From Cardiobacteriaceae bacterium TAE3-ERU3 (GTDB taxonomy: Bacteria; Pseudomonadota; Gammaproteobacteria; Cardiobacteriales; Cardiobacteriaceae): 64,000 bases of DNA. The stretch is taken from NCBI GenBank assembly GCA_019218315.1, contig JAHUUI010000002.1, positions 248,001-312,000 on the forward strand. Reading direction: 5' to 3'. Made by a program: the position numbers and the translations under genes. The notes under the pieces were generated by a model. It worked only from the letters and a program-made list of their open reading frames with translations, did not search any database and was not told where the DNA came from. This document shows, in pieces, positions 39,828-49,753 of this stretch (position 1 is its first letter; each line of letters begins with the position of its first letter).

Positions 39828-41260
39828 TATTCTGGCAATGCCAATACAAAAAGACGATCACCACGGCGATTTTGAAACACTGCTCGTTGCTCAAAATGAG
39901 CCAGAGCTTCTGGTGTCTGTGTACGCCGGCCTACTTCATAAAGCAGCAATGCATCTCGGTCAAAGGATGACGGTAAGCGCTTAATATCGAGAAGGTCGAT
40001 AAAATAAGGGTTATTTTGAGGAAATGGATCTTCACCAGCGAAAAAAAGTGCCTGATAATTATTGGAAAAAACCTTTCCATCACGATGATCATACGCCCAG
40101 ACACCGCCATCACGTAAATAATCAGCGGAAGGTCCGAACTGAATCATGCTGGCAATAGCATAAGCAACCATCAGCCAAAAGAGTACCAATCTATTTTGCG
40201 CCGCCATACGTTGCGTCCGCCAGCGCTGGTAGAGATAAAAGACTGCAGACGCACACATCCACAATACTAGCATTGTGACAGGAACGTACAGTAAATCTGA
40301 CTGTAGCCGACCAAGGTAAAGCAAAGAAAGTGCGCCGATAAGCGTTGCATAACCAAGGCTGAAAGCAAAAAATAACCAAACACGACCAGGCAATACCGCT
40401 GAAGGCCGCTTGATCAAAGCAAGAAATACGATCCCTAAAATGATCAAGCCAAAGTTTTTTGCTGCATTAATAATAACCAACACCCATGCAATCAAAAAAG
40501 CATCGTATCCGGCAAGGTTAAAGCTGCGATCACTACTGATAAACACAGACATAGCCGAAGTTGCTTCATCCAAGCGCCCTGCTAATGCATCGACCGCCAA
40601 AACGATATTTTGGTGGAAAAGTGGTACTAGCCAAATCAGCAACCCACACAATAAATAAAAGGCAGCGATAAATTGAAGCCGCTCAAAAATTCGTCTCACC
40701 AACCGTCCTGAGCCAGGCCAAAATACAAAGCACAATGGAAACCCAAGTATCCACAGCCACACCGATGGCTCTATTGTCGCCGCTAAAAGTAAGAAAAATG
40801 CCCACAAAAAAAATGCACGATAAAAATGCTCTCGGTAGTTGCGTAAAAAGAACCACATACTCAAAATCCAGAGCAAGATAACACCTTGCAAAAGATCCAG
40901 GCTCAATCGCACACTGTTGTATTCCGGATTAAAGTTGAAGAGTAAGAAAAGTAAAAAGACAGTCGTCCGCCCCAATCCAATGAGCAAGCCTATGCGGCAA
41001 AATAACCAGATATAAAGCGTGCTGACCATATTCACCGTTAGCATCCCTAGCGCAGCTGACAGAGTAGGTGAATACTTATCACCAGACAAATACCAAAGAC
41101 TACGCAAGCCCTCAATAGAAAACGTCAGGCCATGGTTATACCAGACAAAATATCCCGTTAAAAATGATATTAAAAAGATCGCACCATTCCAATAGATATA
41201 CTTCGGCAAAAAGCTAAAGAAATATCGCTTGCTATTCATAAGCTGATTATTTATAGCCAT
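39827..41260 (-). CDS. Polytopic membrane protein of unknown function
   Basis: I do not recognise this 477-residue protein. It has roughly ten hydrophobic segments, starting with WNGAIFLISFLTGYFVWY, and ends in a soluble tail of about 100 residues (from YLRDGGVWAYDHRDGKVF) that would lie in the periplasm if the helices number as counted. The general look, with aromatic-rich helices and a hydrophilic C-terminal part, resembles large membrane proteins of cell-surface glycan pathways, but no catalytic motif is visible. It overlaps its upstream neighbour by 10 bases and epmB by one, so it belongs to the same transcription unit. Confidence 0.75.
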   Translation of the reverse strand: MAINNQLMNSKRYFFSFLPKYIYWNGAIFLISFLTGYFVWYNHGLTFSIEGLRSLWYLSGDKYSPTLSAALGMLTVNMVSTLYIWLFCRIGLLIGLGRTTVFLLFLLFNFNPEYNSVRLSLDLLQGVILLWILSMWFFLRNYREHFYRAFFLWAFFLLLAATIEPSVWLWILGFPLCFVFWPGSGRLVRRIFERLQFIAAFYLLCGLLIWLVPLFHQNIVLAVDALAGRLDEATSAMSVFISSDRSFNLAGYDAFLIAWVLVIINAAKNFGLIILGIVFLALIKRPSAVLPGRVWLFFAFSLGYATLIGALSLLYLGRLQSDLLYVPVTMLVLWMCASAVFYLYQRWRTQRMAAQNRLVLFWLMVAYAIASMIQFGPSADYLRDGGVWAYDHRDGKVFSNNYQALFFAGEDPFPQNNPYFIDLLDIKRLPSSFDRDALLLYEVGRRTQTPEALAHFEQRAVFQNRRGDRLFVLALPE

Positions 41261-42168
41261 TGTGACCAGTGACTCATATATGCACTACGCTCACGACCTG
41301 GAATACCCACCAACCGAGCGAATTGGCTCGCAACAGCCTCCGAGGAACAAAAGTACGCTTGCATTGAAATCTGCTTTACCAACTCTTGATTATCATCATC
41401 GCGAATTTGCTCGAACAGTAGGGTTAACTCCGCTGGATGATCAATCGTAATACAGGAACGACGCAAAAATCCATCAGTGTTATCAAGCAATAGTTGATTG
41501 TTTGGAACCACTACTGCTGCACCATTTGCCACTGCTTCGGCGACAAGCTGCCTTTCAAAATACTGCGGCGCAGTGATCAGTAAAATATCGCCTACTTTAA
41601 CTTCATTGTGAATATAGCTAAGCACATCACCATCTGCTGAAGAATAAGGACAGTATGGTAATGTTTCAGGCAATGACGCCATATATAGATCATGTTTGTC
41701 ACCAAGAACATGACAACAAAAGCGACCAACAGACCGGAATTTTTTCTGCGCATAAATACCACGACTAAGTGGCGGCATTATATAAGCATCAATTCCGATA
41801 TCTTTGTAATATTCAAATGATTTTTTATCACTCCCAGCCCAGCGCAGCCAAGGATTTATGCGAGCATATTTTGCGACTATTGTACGCTGCGCATCATCTT
41901 CAGTTTGCAAACTCAATAAACTTTGCTGCTCAAGCCCGGAAAAAAGGGGCAATAATCTTTCAAGGGATTGCCGGGAATGATAAGAGGCGACAAAACGGTC
42001 AAAAGCCATGCTTTTGTAGTACTGGGTAAAAAGCTGCTTATCTTCCTTATTAGCCTGCTTTTCAGAAAGGCACAAATACTCACATGTTCCAATTTTATTA
42101 CGGAAGGCTGTGATAAAGTGATTAAAGCTATCAGATTGCTCCGCAGTACTAACCAATAAAACTTTCAT
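41251..42168 (-). CDS. Protein of unknown function, possibly glycosyltransferase-like
   Basis: A soluble 305-residue protein without signal peptide. It starts with a beta-strand-like MKVLLVSTAEQSDSFNHFI, and a later segment, KKSFEYYKDIGIDAYIMPPLS, followed by RFCCHVLGDKH and LLITAPQYFERQLVAEAVANGAAVVVPNN, recalls the two-Rossmann GT-B layout with a donor-site region. No secure family motif (for example EX7E) is visible, so the glycosyltransferase idea is only inference. It overlaps the DUF3108 gene by one base (TAATG) and the membrane protein gene by 10 bases. The two unknown proteins probably act together. Confidence 0.7.
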   Translation of the reverse strand: MKVLLVSTAEQSDSFNHFITAFRNKIGTCEYLCLSEKQANKEDKQLFTQYYKSMAFDRFVASYHSRQSLERLLPLFSGLEQQSLLSLQTEDDAQRTIVAKYARINPWLRWAGSDKKSFEYYKDIGIDAYIMPPLSRGIYAQKKFRSVGRFCCHVLGDKHDLYMASLPETLPYCPYSSADGDVLSYIHNEVKVGDILLITAPQYFERQLVAEAVANGAAVVVPNNQLLLDNTDGFLRRSCITIDHPAELTLLFEQIRDDDNQELVKQISMQAYFCSSEAVASQFARLVGIPGRERSAYMSHWSQWL

Positions 42169-42875
42169 CAGATAACGCGGTAGTCCATAAGTTTTAGGCT
42201 AAAGCGCGCTTGATCCCCTTTTATTTGTGTCAATTGAACCAATCGTAAAGGGTTATCGGCAAAATAAATTTTCGTCTGTCGGTCACCACTAATTTGGCGG
42301 AAAACCCGAATATTGATATTACCACCTGACTTCGTCTGCCATGTTTCATTGGGCAATTTTTCCACCGTATAAGTCCGGATCTTATCGTCACTAATCATCG
42401 TGTACTTGGCCGCAATTTTATGCTGTTCATCGTCGATCAGCGTTTGAACCACCAATGACAAAACATCAAGCGGCTGAATACCTTCATCGTACTTCAAAAC
42501 TTGCTGGCTATTACCTATTTGTGCTTCAATCTCATGAACTTTTGGGTGATAATCATAAACGAGGCGAAAATCAGCATCTCCTTCCATACTGCGCTGATAA
42601 CGCTGTGGAATAACGCGACCATGATCAAGCAGTCCTTTGCTCGACTCTGTAATTACATCAAAACCAAGCATCTTTGCTGCTAGCGAAGGTGTTGCCACTG
42701 TATCAACACGATAAGTCAGGTCAGTAAAAATAGCATCATGGCGCACTACACCAGCACTAACCCCTCGAACAGAAACTTGATAAGTTGCCTGATAACTTTC
42801 CAGACTATAGCTTCTACATACAGCTAGTAAGAAAAAAACCGCAGCGATATACCTTCGGTATTTAAAGTGTGCCAT
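42168..42875 (-). CDS. DUF3108 domain protein, secreted
   Basis: A periplasmic protein of about 235 residues with an N-terminal signal-like segment (MAHFKYRRYIAAVFFLLAVCRS), then an all-beta DUF3108-type domain: YQATYQVSVRGVSAGV, GRVIPQRYQRS, FRLVYDYHPK, GIQPLDVLSLVVQTL and FADNPLRLVQLTQIKG. The function of the family is unknown. I chose the ATG at 42875; longer in-frame starts up to 43010 lie inside upp and have no signal. It overlaps the upp stop by about 14 bases and its own stop overlaps the next gene. Confidence 0.8.
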   Translation of the reverse strand: MAHFKYRRYIAAVFFLLAVCRSYSLESYQATYQVSVRGVSAGVVRHDAIFTDLTYRVDTVATPSLAAKMLGFDVITESSKGLLDHGRVIPQRYQRSMEGDADFRLVYDYHPKVHEIEAQIGNSQQVLKYDEGIQPLDVLSLVVQTLIDDEQHKIAAKYTMISDDKIRTYTVEKLPNETWQTKSGGNINIRVFRQISGDRQTKIYFADNPLRLVQLTQIKGDQARFSLKLMDYRVI

Positions 42876-43491
42876 ATAGTCTGTCCCCAGCATCTCCCAA
42901 GCCTGGACGAATATAAGCTTTCTCATCGAGCTCACGATCCACGGAGGCAGTATATATAGGTACATCTGGATGAGCTTCACGCAGTGCAGCGATTCCTTCG
43001 GGAGCTGCAAGAATACAGATAAAGCGAATATCCTTTGCCCCCAATTCTTTAACTTTATGAATACTCTCTATCGCCGAAAAACCTGTAGCCAGCATAGGAT
43101 CGACGACCAGTGTAATGCGCTCATCCATGGCTTTGGGCAGCTTGCAGTAATAGGCGCGCGGACGGTGTGTTTCTTCATCACGCTCCATACCAACATAGCC
43201 AACTTTAGCCGCAGGCAACAGCTTCAACACCCCATCCAACAAGCCATTCCCGGCACGCAATATACTTATAATGCAAGTCTTTTTGCCATATAACTCTTTT
43301 GCCTGCATCTTTTCAAGAGGTGTTTCTATTTCGCTGTCTTTCAATGGCAAATCACGCGTTGCCTCGTAGCCTAGCAACAAGCCGATCTCACTGGCTACAG
43401 CGCGAAACTCCATGGTTGTAGTGTTCTTTTTGCGCAAAGTCGTCAGTTTGTGCTGAACCAATGGGTGTGAGATTTCAAAAACATTATCCAT
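42862..43491 (-). CDS. upp: Uracil phosphoribosyltransferase
   Basis: Salvages uracil to UMP with PRPP. The PRPP-binding loop is LVVDPMLATGFSAIESI, and the uracil site near the C-terminus reads YIRPGLGDAGDRLYGTL. The N-terminal HPLVQHKLTTLRKKNTTT is highly typical. Length 209 is standard. It lies two bases after trpC. A pyrimidine salvage gene among trp and envelope genes has no obvious regulatory logic. Confidence 0.96.
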   Translation of the reverse strand: MDNVFEISHPLVQHKLTTLRKKNTTTMEFRAVASEIGLLLGYEATRDLPLKDSEIETPLEKMQAKELYGKKTCIISILRAGNGLLDGVLKLLPAAKVGYVGMERDEETHRPRAYYCKLPKAMDERITLVVDPMLATGFSAIESIHKVKELGAKDIRFICILAAPEGIAALREAHPDVPIYTASVDRELDEKAYIRPGLGDAGDRLYGTL

Positions 43492-43493
43492 TC

Positions 43494-44291
43494 TTATTCT
43501 CCTTTTAATAATTTTGCAAGTGCCTGCCCAGGCTCAGCATGCACCATCAAGCTTCCACCTATTAAATAACTATAAATACCAGCATCTTGTAGTAGCTCGA
43601 TATCTTGTCGCGTCGCAATACCACTTTCACTGATCAAGAACTGCCCTTCCGGCAAACGACCAACTAAATCGATACTGGTCTGCAAATTCACACTAAAATC
43701 TCGCAAATCGCGGTTATTAACACCAATTGCTCCAACCGGTAGCTTTAATGCCCGCTCAAACTCATGCTCATCGTGAACTTCCACCAATACGTCCATCCCA
43801 AGATCGTGTGCCATCAGCGTAAAATCACGTAATACAACATCATCAAGCACAGCTACGATCAATAGAATTGCATCTGCACCAAGTAGTCGAGATTCTGCAA
43901 TTTGGTATTCATCAACAATAAATTCTTTACGTAAAACTGGCAGATCAACCGCAGCCCTTACTTGACGCAAGTACTCATCATGACCTTGAAAGTATTGCTC
44001 ATCAGTCAATACCGACAGGCATGTCGCACCATGAGTAGCATAGCTTTGCGCTGCGCATACCGGATCAAAATCATGGGCAATAATGCCTTGGCTCGGGGAG
44101 GCTCGTTTTACCTCAGCAATCACAGCCGGCTCTTTATTTACAACCTTCTGTTGCAGCACTTGGATAAACCCTCTAGGCAAATCATTGAACTGCGAGATAG
44201 CATCAATTTGACTGCGCATCAGGTGCTGCTTTTGTCTAGCGGCAACTTCTGTGCGCTTGTGCGCTACAATTTCCTGCAAAATGTTGTTCAT
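43494..44291 (-). CDS. trpC: Indole-3-glycerol phosphate synthase
   Basis: Fourth step of tryptophan synthesis. The TIM-barrel motifs are visible: AEVKRASPSQGII (substrate Lys), LRKEFIVDEYQIAESRLLGADAILLI, and IGVNNRDLRDFSVNL with the catalytic Asn region. SESGIATRQDIELL closes the phosphate site. Length 265 marks the monofunctional enzyme, not the TrpC-TrpF fusion of E. coli. It overlaps trpD by 4 bases. trpE, trpG, trpF, trpB and trpA are not in the window. Confidence 0.96.
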   Translation of the reverse strand: MNNILQEIVAHKRTEVAARQKQHLMRSQIDAISQFNDLPRGFIQVLQQKVVNKEPAVIAEVKRASPSQGIIAHDFDPVCAAQSYATHGATCLSVLTDEQYFQGHDEYLRQVRAAVDLPVLRKEFIVDEYQIAESRLLGADAILLIVAVLDDVVLRDFTLMAHDLGMDVLVEVHDEHEFERALKLPVGAIGVNNRDLRDFSVNLQTSIDLVGRLPEGQFLISESGIATRQDIELLQDAGIYSYLIGGSLMVHAEPGQALAKLLKGE

Positions 44292-45325
44292 TGGTTCTCC
44301 TCTGCGAGGCGCTGGCTCATTGCTACAATCTTATCCAGCGTTTTAAGCGCACTGCCGTTATCAAGTAATATCATGGCTTTTTGGATACCGTCAGACAGGT
44401 CTTTAGATTTCCCTGCAACATAAAAAATGGCGGCCGTATTAAGTGCGATCATATCACGACCAACCTTTGGACCACCGCCACCAAAAATTGATTTTATCAA
44501 TTTCAAACTTTCAGCGGCACTGGAAACCTGCAGCTCTTCATGGCTTACATGGTTCATACCAAAAGCCTTAGGTGAGACTTCATATTCACTGATGCTGCCA
44601 TCTTCGTGTAGTTCTGCAACGTAATTATTGTGGGTCACACTAAACTCATCAAGCCCATTATCTGCATGAACCACCAAAATCCGTTTTGACCCTAGAGACT
44701 TGCTCACCTCAGCCATTGGGCGCACCCATTCTTTGGAAAATACACCCAACACTTGGTGTCTAACCCCTGCGGGGTTAGCCAACGGACCAAGGACATTATA
44801 AATAGTACGAACCCCTAATGCCCGACGCACAGGAACAACGTGGCGCATTGCTTGATGATAAGCCTGTGCAAACATAAAACCAAAGCCAACTTCTTGTACA
44901 CATTGCGCTACCTGCTGAGGTGTCAGATCAAGAACCAATCCAGCCTCACGCAGAACATCGGCACTTCCTGACGAGCTGCTTGCTGCAATATTGCCATGTT
45001 TGGCAATCTTGACGCCTCCAGCAGCCGCAAGAAGTGCGCTGGCTGTTGAGACATTAAATAGATTAGCACCATCTCCCCCAGTACCAACTGGATCGACCAA
45101 TACATCATCACCGGTATCAATTTGAATTTCTTTGGCTAAAGAGCGCATTACTTCTGCAGCTGCTGAAACCTCTGAGACAGTTTCACCTTTTAACGCCAAA
45201 CCCATCAATAAACCACCGATAGCTGCAGGATCGGCATCTCCACCCATCATTTTTGTCACAACGTCACGCATTAGCGGTGCAGGTAAATCTTTTTTTGCGG
45301 CAAGTAAGCCAAGAGCTTCTTTCAT
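44288..45325 (-). CDS. trpD: Anthranilate phosphoribosyltransferase
   Basis: Second step of tryptophan synthesis. PRPP site motif DPVGTGGDGANLFNVSTASA, then KHGNIAASSSSGSADVLREAG and NVLGPLANPAGVRHQVLGV are visible. The start at 45325 (MKEALGLLAAKKDLP) is preferred over the alternative start at 45340 because AGGAT is 7-8 bases upstream. The product is about 345 residues, the monofunctional form. It lies just after rluE and overlaps trpC (ATGA). Confidence 0.96.
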   Translation of the reverse strand: MKEALGLLAAKKDLPAPLMRDVVTKMMGGDADPAAIGGLLMGLALKGETVSEVSAAAEVMRSLAKEIQIDTGDDVLVDPVGTGGDGANLFNVSTASALLAAAGGVKIAKHGNIAASSSSGSADVLREAGLVLDLTPQQVAQCVQEVGFGFMFAQAYHQAMRHVVPVRRALGVRTIYNVLGPLANPAGVRHQVLGVFSKEWVRPMAEVSKSLGSKRILVVHADNGLDEFSVTHNNYVAELHEDGSISEYEVSPKAFGMNHVSHEELQVSSAAESLKLIKSIFGGGGPKVGRDMIALNTAAIFYVAGKSKDLSDGIQKAMILLDNGSALKTLDKIVAMSQRLAEENQ

Positions 45326-45326
45326 A

Positions 45327-45914
45327 CTAAATCCTGTCAATGAAGCGATATTCGCCTAATGATAATCCACCTACCGCTACACTGCCAACCTTAACGCGCA
45401 CCAAGCGCAACGTTGGATAGCCAATTGCGGCCGTCATTCTTCTTACTTGACGATTGCGACCTTCCCGGATTGATATAGATATCCATGCAGTAGGTACATT
45501 TTTACGAAAACGGACAGGTGGATCTCGTGGCCATAAATCAGGTATGTCAATTCGGCTAACTTTTGCAGGTGCAGTCATCCCGTCCTTCAAGCGGACACCT
45601 TGGCGAAGTTGCTCTAGAGCAGCCTCTTCCGGCTCGCGCTCAACTTCAACATAATATGTTTTTTCCAGCTTGAACTTTGGATCAGCAATACGCGCTTGCA
45701 ATTTGCCATCATCTGTAAGTACGACCAACCCTTCACTATCACGATCAAGACGACCAGCGGGATAGACACCAGCTATATCGACATAATCTTTTAATGTAGC
45801 ACGGCCATCGCCATCACTGAATTGACATAAAACGCCATATGGCTTGTTCAAAACAAGTAATTTTCGCCCTGGAGCAGGATAAAAAAAATGGCGCCGCTTC
45901 ATCGGCGGCACCAT
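45327..45914 (-). CDS. rluE: 23S rRNA pseudouridine(2457) synthase RluE-type
   Basis: RsuA/RluE-family pseudouridine synthase. The catalytic aspartate is in PAGRLDRDSEGLVVLTDDG, preceded by the typical VLNKPYGVLCQFSD. The C-terminal REGRNRQVRRMTAAIGYPTLRLVRV is diagnostic. At 195 residues it is short and has no S4 domain, which fits RluE. The start is uncertain: neither ATG (45914 or 45902) has a Shine-Dalgarno, and the first codons coincide with a terminator-like hairpin at 45881-45912. Translation may start further in or be controlled by that structure. Confidence 0.88.
   Translation of the reverse strand: MVPPMKRRHFFYPAPGRKLLVLNKPYGVLCQFSDGDGRATLKDYVDIAGVYPAGRLDRDSEGLVVLTDDGKLQARIADPKFKLEKTYYVEVEREPEEAALEQLRQGVRLKDGMTAPAKVSRIDIPDLWPRDPPVRFRKNVPTAWISISIREGRNRQVRRMTAAIGYPTLRLVRVKVGSVAVGGLSLGEYRFIDRI
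45881..45912 (-). terminator. Terminator-like hairpin at the 5' end of rluE
   Basis: On the minus strand GGTGCCGC (45905-45912) pairs with GCGGCGCC (45890-45897), seven Watson-Crick pairs and one wobble, around a 7-base loop. It is followed by one A and eight consecutive T (45881-45888). This is a textbook intrinsic terminator and would end lctP transcription, but it overlaps the annotated first codons of rluE. Confidence 0.7.
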
Positions 45915-45936
45915 CTGTTAGTAGATACTAAATACA

Positions 45937-47640
45937 TCAGTTGGCTGACCAATTCACCAGTCCTGGAACATTGAAGAAATGCAGTGCTATCCATCCAATT
46001 AATCCTAATGCGGAAACATAATAAATCGTTGGAATGATTGTACGGCGTAACGTCTGGCCTTCACGACCAACCAGGCCAACAGTAGCTGATGCTGCAACCA
46101 CGTTGTGGATGGCAATCATATTACCTGCTGCGGCACCGACGGCTTGCAATGAAACAATAAACAGCGGTGAAACACCAATGTTCTCACCAACACCAAACTG
46201 GAATTGAGCGAGCATCATGTTTGATACGGTATTAGAACCAGCAATAAATGCACCCATTGCGCCAATCGCACCAGCAAAGACCGGATAAATTTCACCAAAA
46301 GTGCTGGCCACTGCACTAGCCATTGTGACAGGCATACTGGCTAGATCGGCCATATTTACACCTGAATTAATCATGATACGAACCATCGGAATGGTAAACA
46401 TCAAAACAAACCCGGCACCAAACAAAACTTTACTCGAATCACTGAAAGCACGGGATACCATACGACCACTCATGCGGTGCAATACAATGGCAAATAACAC
46501 GGCAATGACCATGATACCACCCGGCAAATACAACGGCGCAAAGCTTGAACTAACACCTTCAACGCCAAGCAGATCGGGGAATTTGAAGTTGATTGCAAGG
46601 AACCACGATTTCACTTCCGGGAATACACGCGAAACAACCAGCAAGCCCGCCATTAATACATACGGTAACCATGCTGACCACATTGGAATTTTACGGTTAG
46701 TAGAAAGATCCTGGACACTGACTTCAAGCTTACCCATCCAATCTGCAGGCCATTCATCAGCTGGAGCAAAATCCCAAGTCTTTTTCGGGATCAGAAAACC
46801 TGCTTTAGCGGCTGGCACAACGATCAGCATACCAACCATAGCACCAAGCAATGAAGGGAATTCAGGGCCCAGGAACCAACCGGTCAGTGCGTAAGGAACG
46901 GTAAATGCCAATCCGGCAAAAATCGCAAATGGTGCAATAGCCAGACCTTCAGCCCATGATTTATTACGACCGAAGAAACGGGTTGTCATCACAACCATGA
47001 ATAGTGGCATTAAAATACCAATAAAGGCATGCATTAAAGATACTTCTTTACCAACAAAGTGCAGAACCTGCGTCCAATCTACACCTTGTGACTGAGCAAT
47101 AGGCTCGAGAAGAGTTTTATCCAGACCTTTATCTACACCGATCAAAATTGGCGTACCTACTGCACCAAATGATACTGGTGTTGATTGCACCATCATGCCA
47201 ATCATGACTGCGGCCATTGCCGGGAAGCCGATGGCTACAAGCAAAGGTGAAACGACAGCTGCAGGCGCACCATAACCAGCCGCACCTTCGATAAAACAAC
47301 CAAATAACCAGACGACCAAGATCATCTGCACTCGGCGATCCGGGCTGATATCGACAAATCCATTACGGATAACTGCAATAGCGCCTGATTCTTTGAGTGT
47401 ATTGAGCAGCAAAATAGCGCCGAAGATGATCCACAACACACCTGCTGTAATGATGAGACCTTGAAGCGTAGAAGCTGCGACACGCAACCATTCCATTTGC
47501 CAAACCAATCCTGCAATTAAAGCAGTGATTACGAACACTACGGGCATGACAATTTTTGCTGGCAAGCGGAAGCCAATCAGCAAAATACCTGTAATGAGAA
47601 GCGGTGAAAACGCTAACAGCGCCAGCATACCTTGAGACAT
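45937..47640 (-). CDS. lctP: L-lactate permease (LctP family)
   Basis: Proton-driven lactate/glycolate uptake. A 567-residue inner-membrane protein with about 13 helices. It starts [19 protein letters not shown] and carries family stretches [59 protein letters not shown] and [23 protein letters not shown]. It is a single gene followed by a strong hairpin at 45881. With ldh at 25470 it supports lactate metabolism. The 122-base upstream gap is AT-rich and probably holds its promoter; I cannot pick a clear one. Confidence 0.95.
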   Translation of the reverse strand: MSQGMLALLAFSPLLITGILLIGFRLPAKIVMPVVFVITALIAGLVWQMEWLRVAASTLQGLIITAGVLWIIFGAILLLNTLKESGAIAVIRNGFVDISPDRRVQMILVVWLFGCFIEGAAGYGAPAAVVSPLLVAIGFPAMAAVMIGMMVQSTPVSFGAVGTPILIGVDKGLDKTLLEPIAQSQGVDWTQVLHFVGKEVSLMHAFIGILMPLFMVVMTTRFFGRNKSWAEGLAIAPFAIFAGLAFTVPYALTGWFLGPEFPSLLGAMVGMLIVVPAAKAGFLIPKKTWDFAPADEWPADWMGKLEVSVQDLSTNRKIPMWSAWLPYVLMAGLLVVSRVFPEVKSWFLAINFKFPDLLGVEGVSSSFAPLYLPGGIMVIAVLFAIVLHRMSGRMVSRAFSDSSKVLFGAGFVLMFTIPMVRIMINSGVNMADLASMPVTMASAVASTFGEIYPVFAGAIGAMGAFIAGSNTVSNMMLAQFQFGVGENIGVSPLFIVSLQAVGAAAGNMIAIHNVVAASATVGLVGREGQTLRRTIIPTIYYVSALGLIGWIALHFFNVPGLVNWSAN

Positions 47641-47762
47641 TATATCCCCTACTTAATATTTAAAAGAGTGCACATTAAATAAAATTTAGACTTCATTGGC
47701 AAGCTTTATTGTAAAAATAGTCAATCTCGTTTAGTTAATGTAAAACTATTTTTTCAAAAAAC

Positions 47763-49703
47763 TTATACATCCCCTTCTTCCAAAGCAATCCAACGCTGCA
47801 CCAACTCTTCGAGATCATTCTGCGCCAGCTCTAAAGCTGCGTAGGTTCGCGACTGCTCATCATTATCCCGAGTATAGAACTCAGGATCATTGATTTTCTG
47901 GGTCAGTCGCTCTATTTCGGCTTCCGTTTTCGCCATTTGATCGGGAATAGCATCGAGCTCACGCTGTAATTTGTAGCTAAGCTTAACTGCTTTTTTCTGT
48001 TCTTTATTAGTTGTCTGCTGAGGCTGTTTTTGAGGTTCAACAGCGTTCGACTCGTTACCACTATCAACTTTCTCTTCTGCTGAACCATTTTTCTCAGCGC
48101 CAAGTTGTGCAATATCGCCCCCTTGACGCAACCAATCTTCAAAGCCACCTGGTACTTGCTCAATACAGTTTTTAGCTTGATTAAAGACCCATGAGCGAGT
48201 CACAACCTCATCCAGGAATCTCCGGTCGTGGCTAACCAACAATACTGTCCCAGTATAGCTATCCAACACTTCTTCCAATAACTCTAGCGTTTCTATATCC
48301 AAGTCATTGGTTGGCTCATCCAGAATAAGAACATTTGCTGGCTGAGCAAAAAGGCGGGCCAGCAGTAGGCGAGCCCGCTCACCACCAGACAATGCTGACA
48401 CCGGTGTACGCCAGCGCGCAGGCGGGAACAGGAAATCTTGTAGATAAGCAGCGATGTGCTTGCGCTGACCGTTAATCTCTACATAGTCTTTGCCTTGCCC
48501 TAAACTGTCGCGTAATGTCTCATCTGGATTAAGCGTTGCACGTAACTGATCAAAGTAAGCCACCTGCAATTTTGTACCATGCTTGATGTGACCCTGCTGC
48601 GGTTGCAATTTACCGAGCAAAACATTTAGTAACGTGGTTTTACCCACACCATTAGCACCGATGAGACCAATCTTTTCGCCACGGCTAATAATGTCATTAA
48701 AATTATGAATTAAATTCGCTTGCCCTTCATGAGCAAACGAGACATTTTCTGCAACGATAACCTGCTTACCGGATCGCTCACCACTATCCACGCGCAGGGT
48801 TGCGCTTCCCTGTTGTTTGATACGCTCCGCGCTCTCCGCACGCATGGCTTGTAAAGCACGGACTCGTCCTTCATTACGCGTACGTCGTGCTTTGATACCC
48901 TGTCTGATCCATGCTTCTTCTTCAGCAAGTTTTTTATCAAAACGGGCGTTAGCCTCTGCTTCAGCATGTAGCATTTCTTCGCGTGTACGCAAAAAGCGTT
49001 GATAATTACCGACCACATCAGTCAGTCTGCCGCGGTCAAGATGCCAAATTCGTGTTGCTGTGTTCTCCATAAAAGCACGATCGTGCGTGACGTAAATCAC
49101 AGCACCGGAAAACTGCTTAACCGTCTGTTCTAACCATGCAATAGCAGCCAAATCCAGATGGTTAGTCGGCTCATCAAGCAGTAAAACATCCGGACGACTG
49201 ACCAACACCCTCGCCAACCATACACGACGGCGCCAACCACCAGATAAATCAGCCATGGGGGTTGCACCATTAAGCTCAAATCGCTCAAGAATAGCATCAA
49301 TACGGCTATCGAGTTGCCAGCCATCCAATGCATTAATTTGTGCTTCAAGTTGCTCCATTTCTGTGGCATTAGCTGCGTCAAAGTTATCCATCAGCGCCTG
49401 ATAGCGCTCCATGACTTTTGCCGTCTCAGCCAAGCCATCTGAAACAACTTCTCTGACGCTACGCCCATCTCCAGCTGGAGGGTCTTGTGGCAAATACGCC
49501 ACTTGCACATCGCCACTAAATTGCAAAGTACCATCATCTGGCAACTGCGCACCACGTAAGACATTCAGCAAGGTGGACTTGCCTTCTCCATTGCGCCCGA
49601 GCAATGCAATTCGCTCACCCTTTTCTACCGAAAATGACACGTGATCAAGCAATGGACGTAATCCAAATGCCAAAGACAGATCTTGTGCAACCAGTAAACT
49701 CAT
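47763..49703 (-). CDS. uup: ABC-F family ATPase Uup
   Basis: Soluble protein of two ABC domains joined by a linker, with no membrane partner. ABC-F proteins act on ribosomes, and Uup is also linked to precise transposon excision (family knowledge). Walker A motifs are GRNGEGKST and GANGVGKTT, signatures LSGGWRRR and LSGGERAR, and Walker B VLLLDEPTNHLD and VLILDEPTNDLD. A C-terminal Glu/Lys/Gln-rich linker and coiled coil (about 545-640) distinguishes Uup from other ABC-F members. The 646 residues match E. coli Uup (635). Confidence 0.93.
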   Translation of the reverse strand: MSLLVAQDLSLAFGLRPLLDHVSFSVEKGERIALLGRNGEGKSTLLNVLRGAQLPDDGTLQFSGDVQVAYLPQDPPAGDGRSVREVVSDGLAETAKVMERYQALMDNFDAANATEMEQLEAQINALDGWQLDSRIDAILERFELNGATPMADLSGGWRRRVWLARVLVSRPDVLLLDEPTNHLDLAAIAWLEQTVKQFSGAVIYVTHDRAFMENTATRIWHLDRGRLTDVVGNYQRFLRTREEMLHAEAEANARFDKKLAEEEAWIRQGIKARRTRNEGRVRALQAMRAESAERIKQQGSATLRVDSGERSGKQVIVAENVSFAHEGQANLIHNFNDIISRGEKIGLIGANGVGKTTLLNVLLGKLQPQQGHIKHGTKLQVAYFDQLRATLNPDETLRDSLGQGKDYVEINGQRKHIAAYLQDFLFPPARWRTPVSALSGGERARLLLARLFAQPANVLILDEPTNDLDIETLELLEEVLDSYTGTVLLVSHDRRFLDEVVTRSWVFNQAKNCIEQVPGGFEDWLRQGGDIAQLGAEKNGSAEEKVDSGNESNAVEPQKQPQQTTNKEQKKAVKLSYKLQRELDAIPDQMAKTEAEIERLTQKINDPEFYTRDNDEQSRTYAALELAQNDLEELVQRWIALEEGDV

Positions 49704-49747
49704 AAACAGCCTATCCTTTCAAAACATCAACTCAATTTTAAGGCGCT

Positions 49748-49753
49748 AGTATA
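49748..49753 (-). promoter_or_regulatory. Possible -10 element for uup
   Basis: TATACT on the minus strand lies about 45 bases before the uup start. No convincing -35 at 16-18 bases is present, so this is a weak call. Confidence 0.3.

Noticed and set aside
46301-46894. 197-codon ORF on the plus strand
   Set aside because: Lies wholly inside lctP on the opposite strand, with no ribosome site. Membrane protein genes often give such antisense frames.
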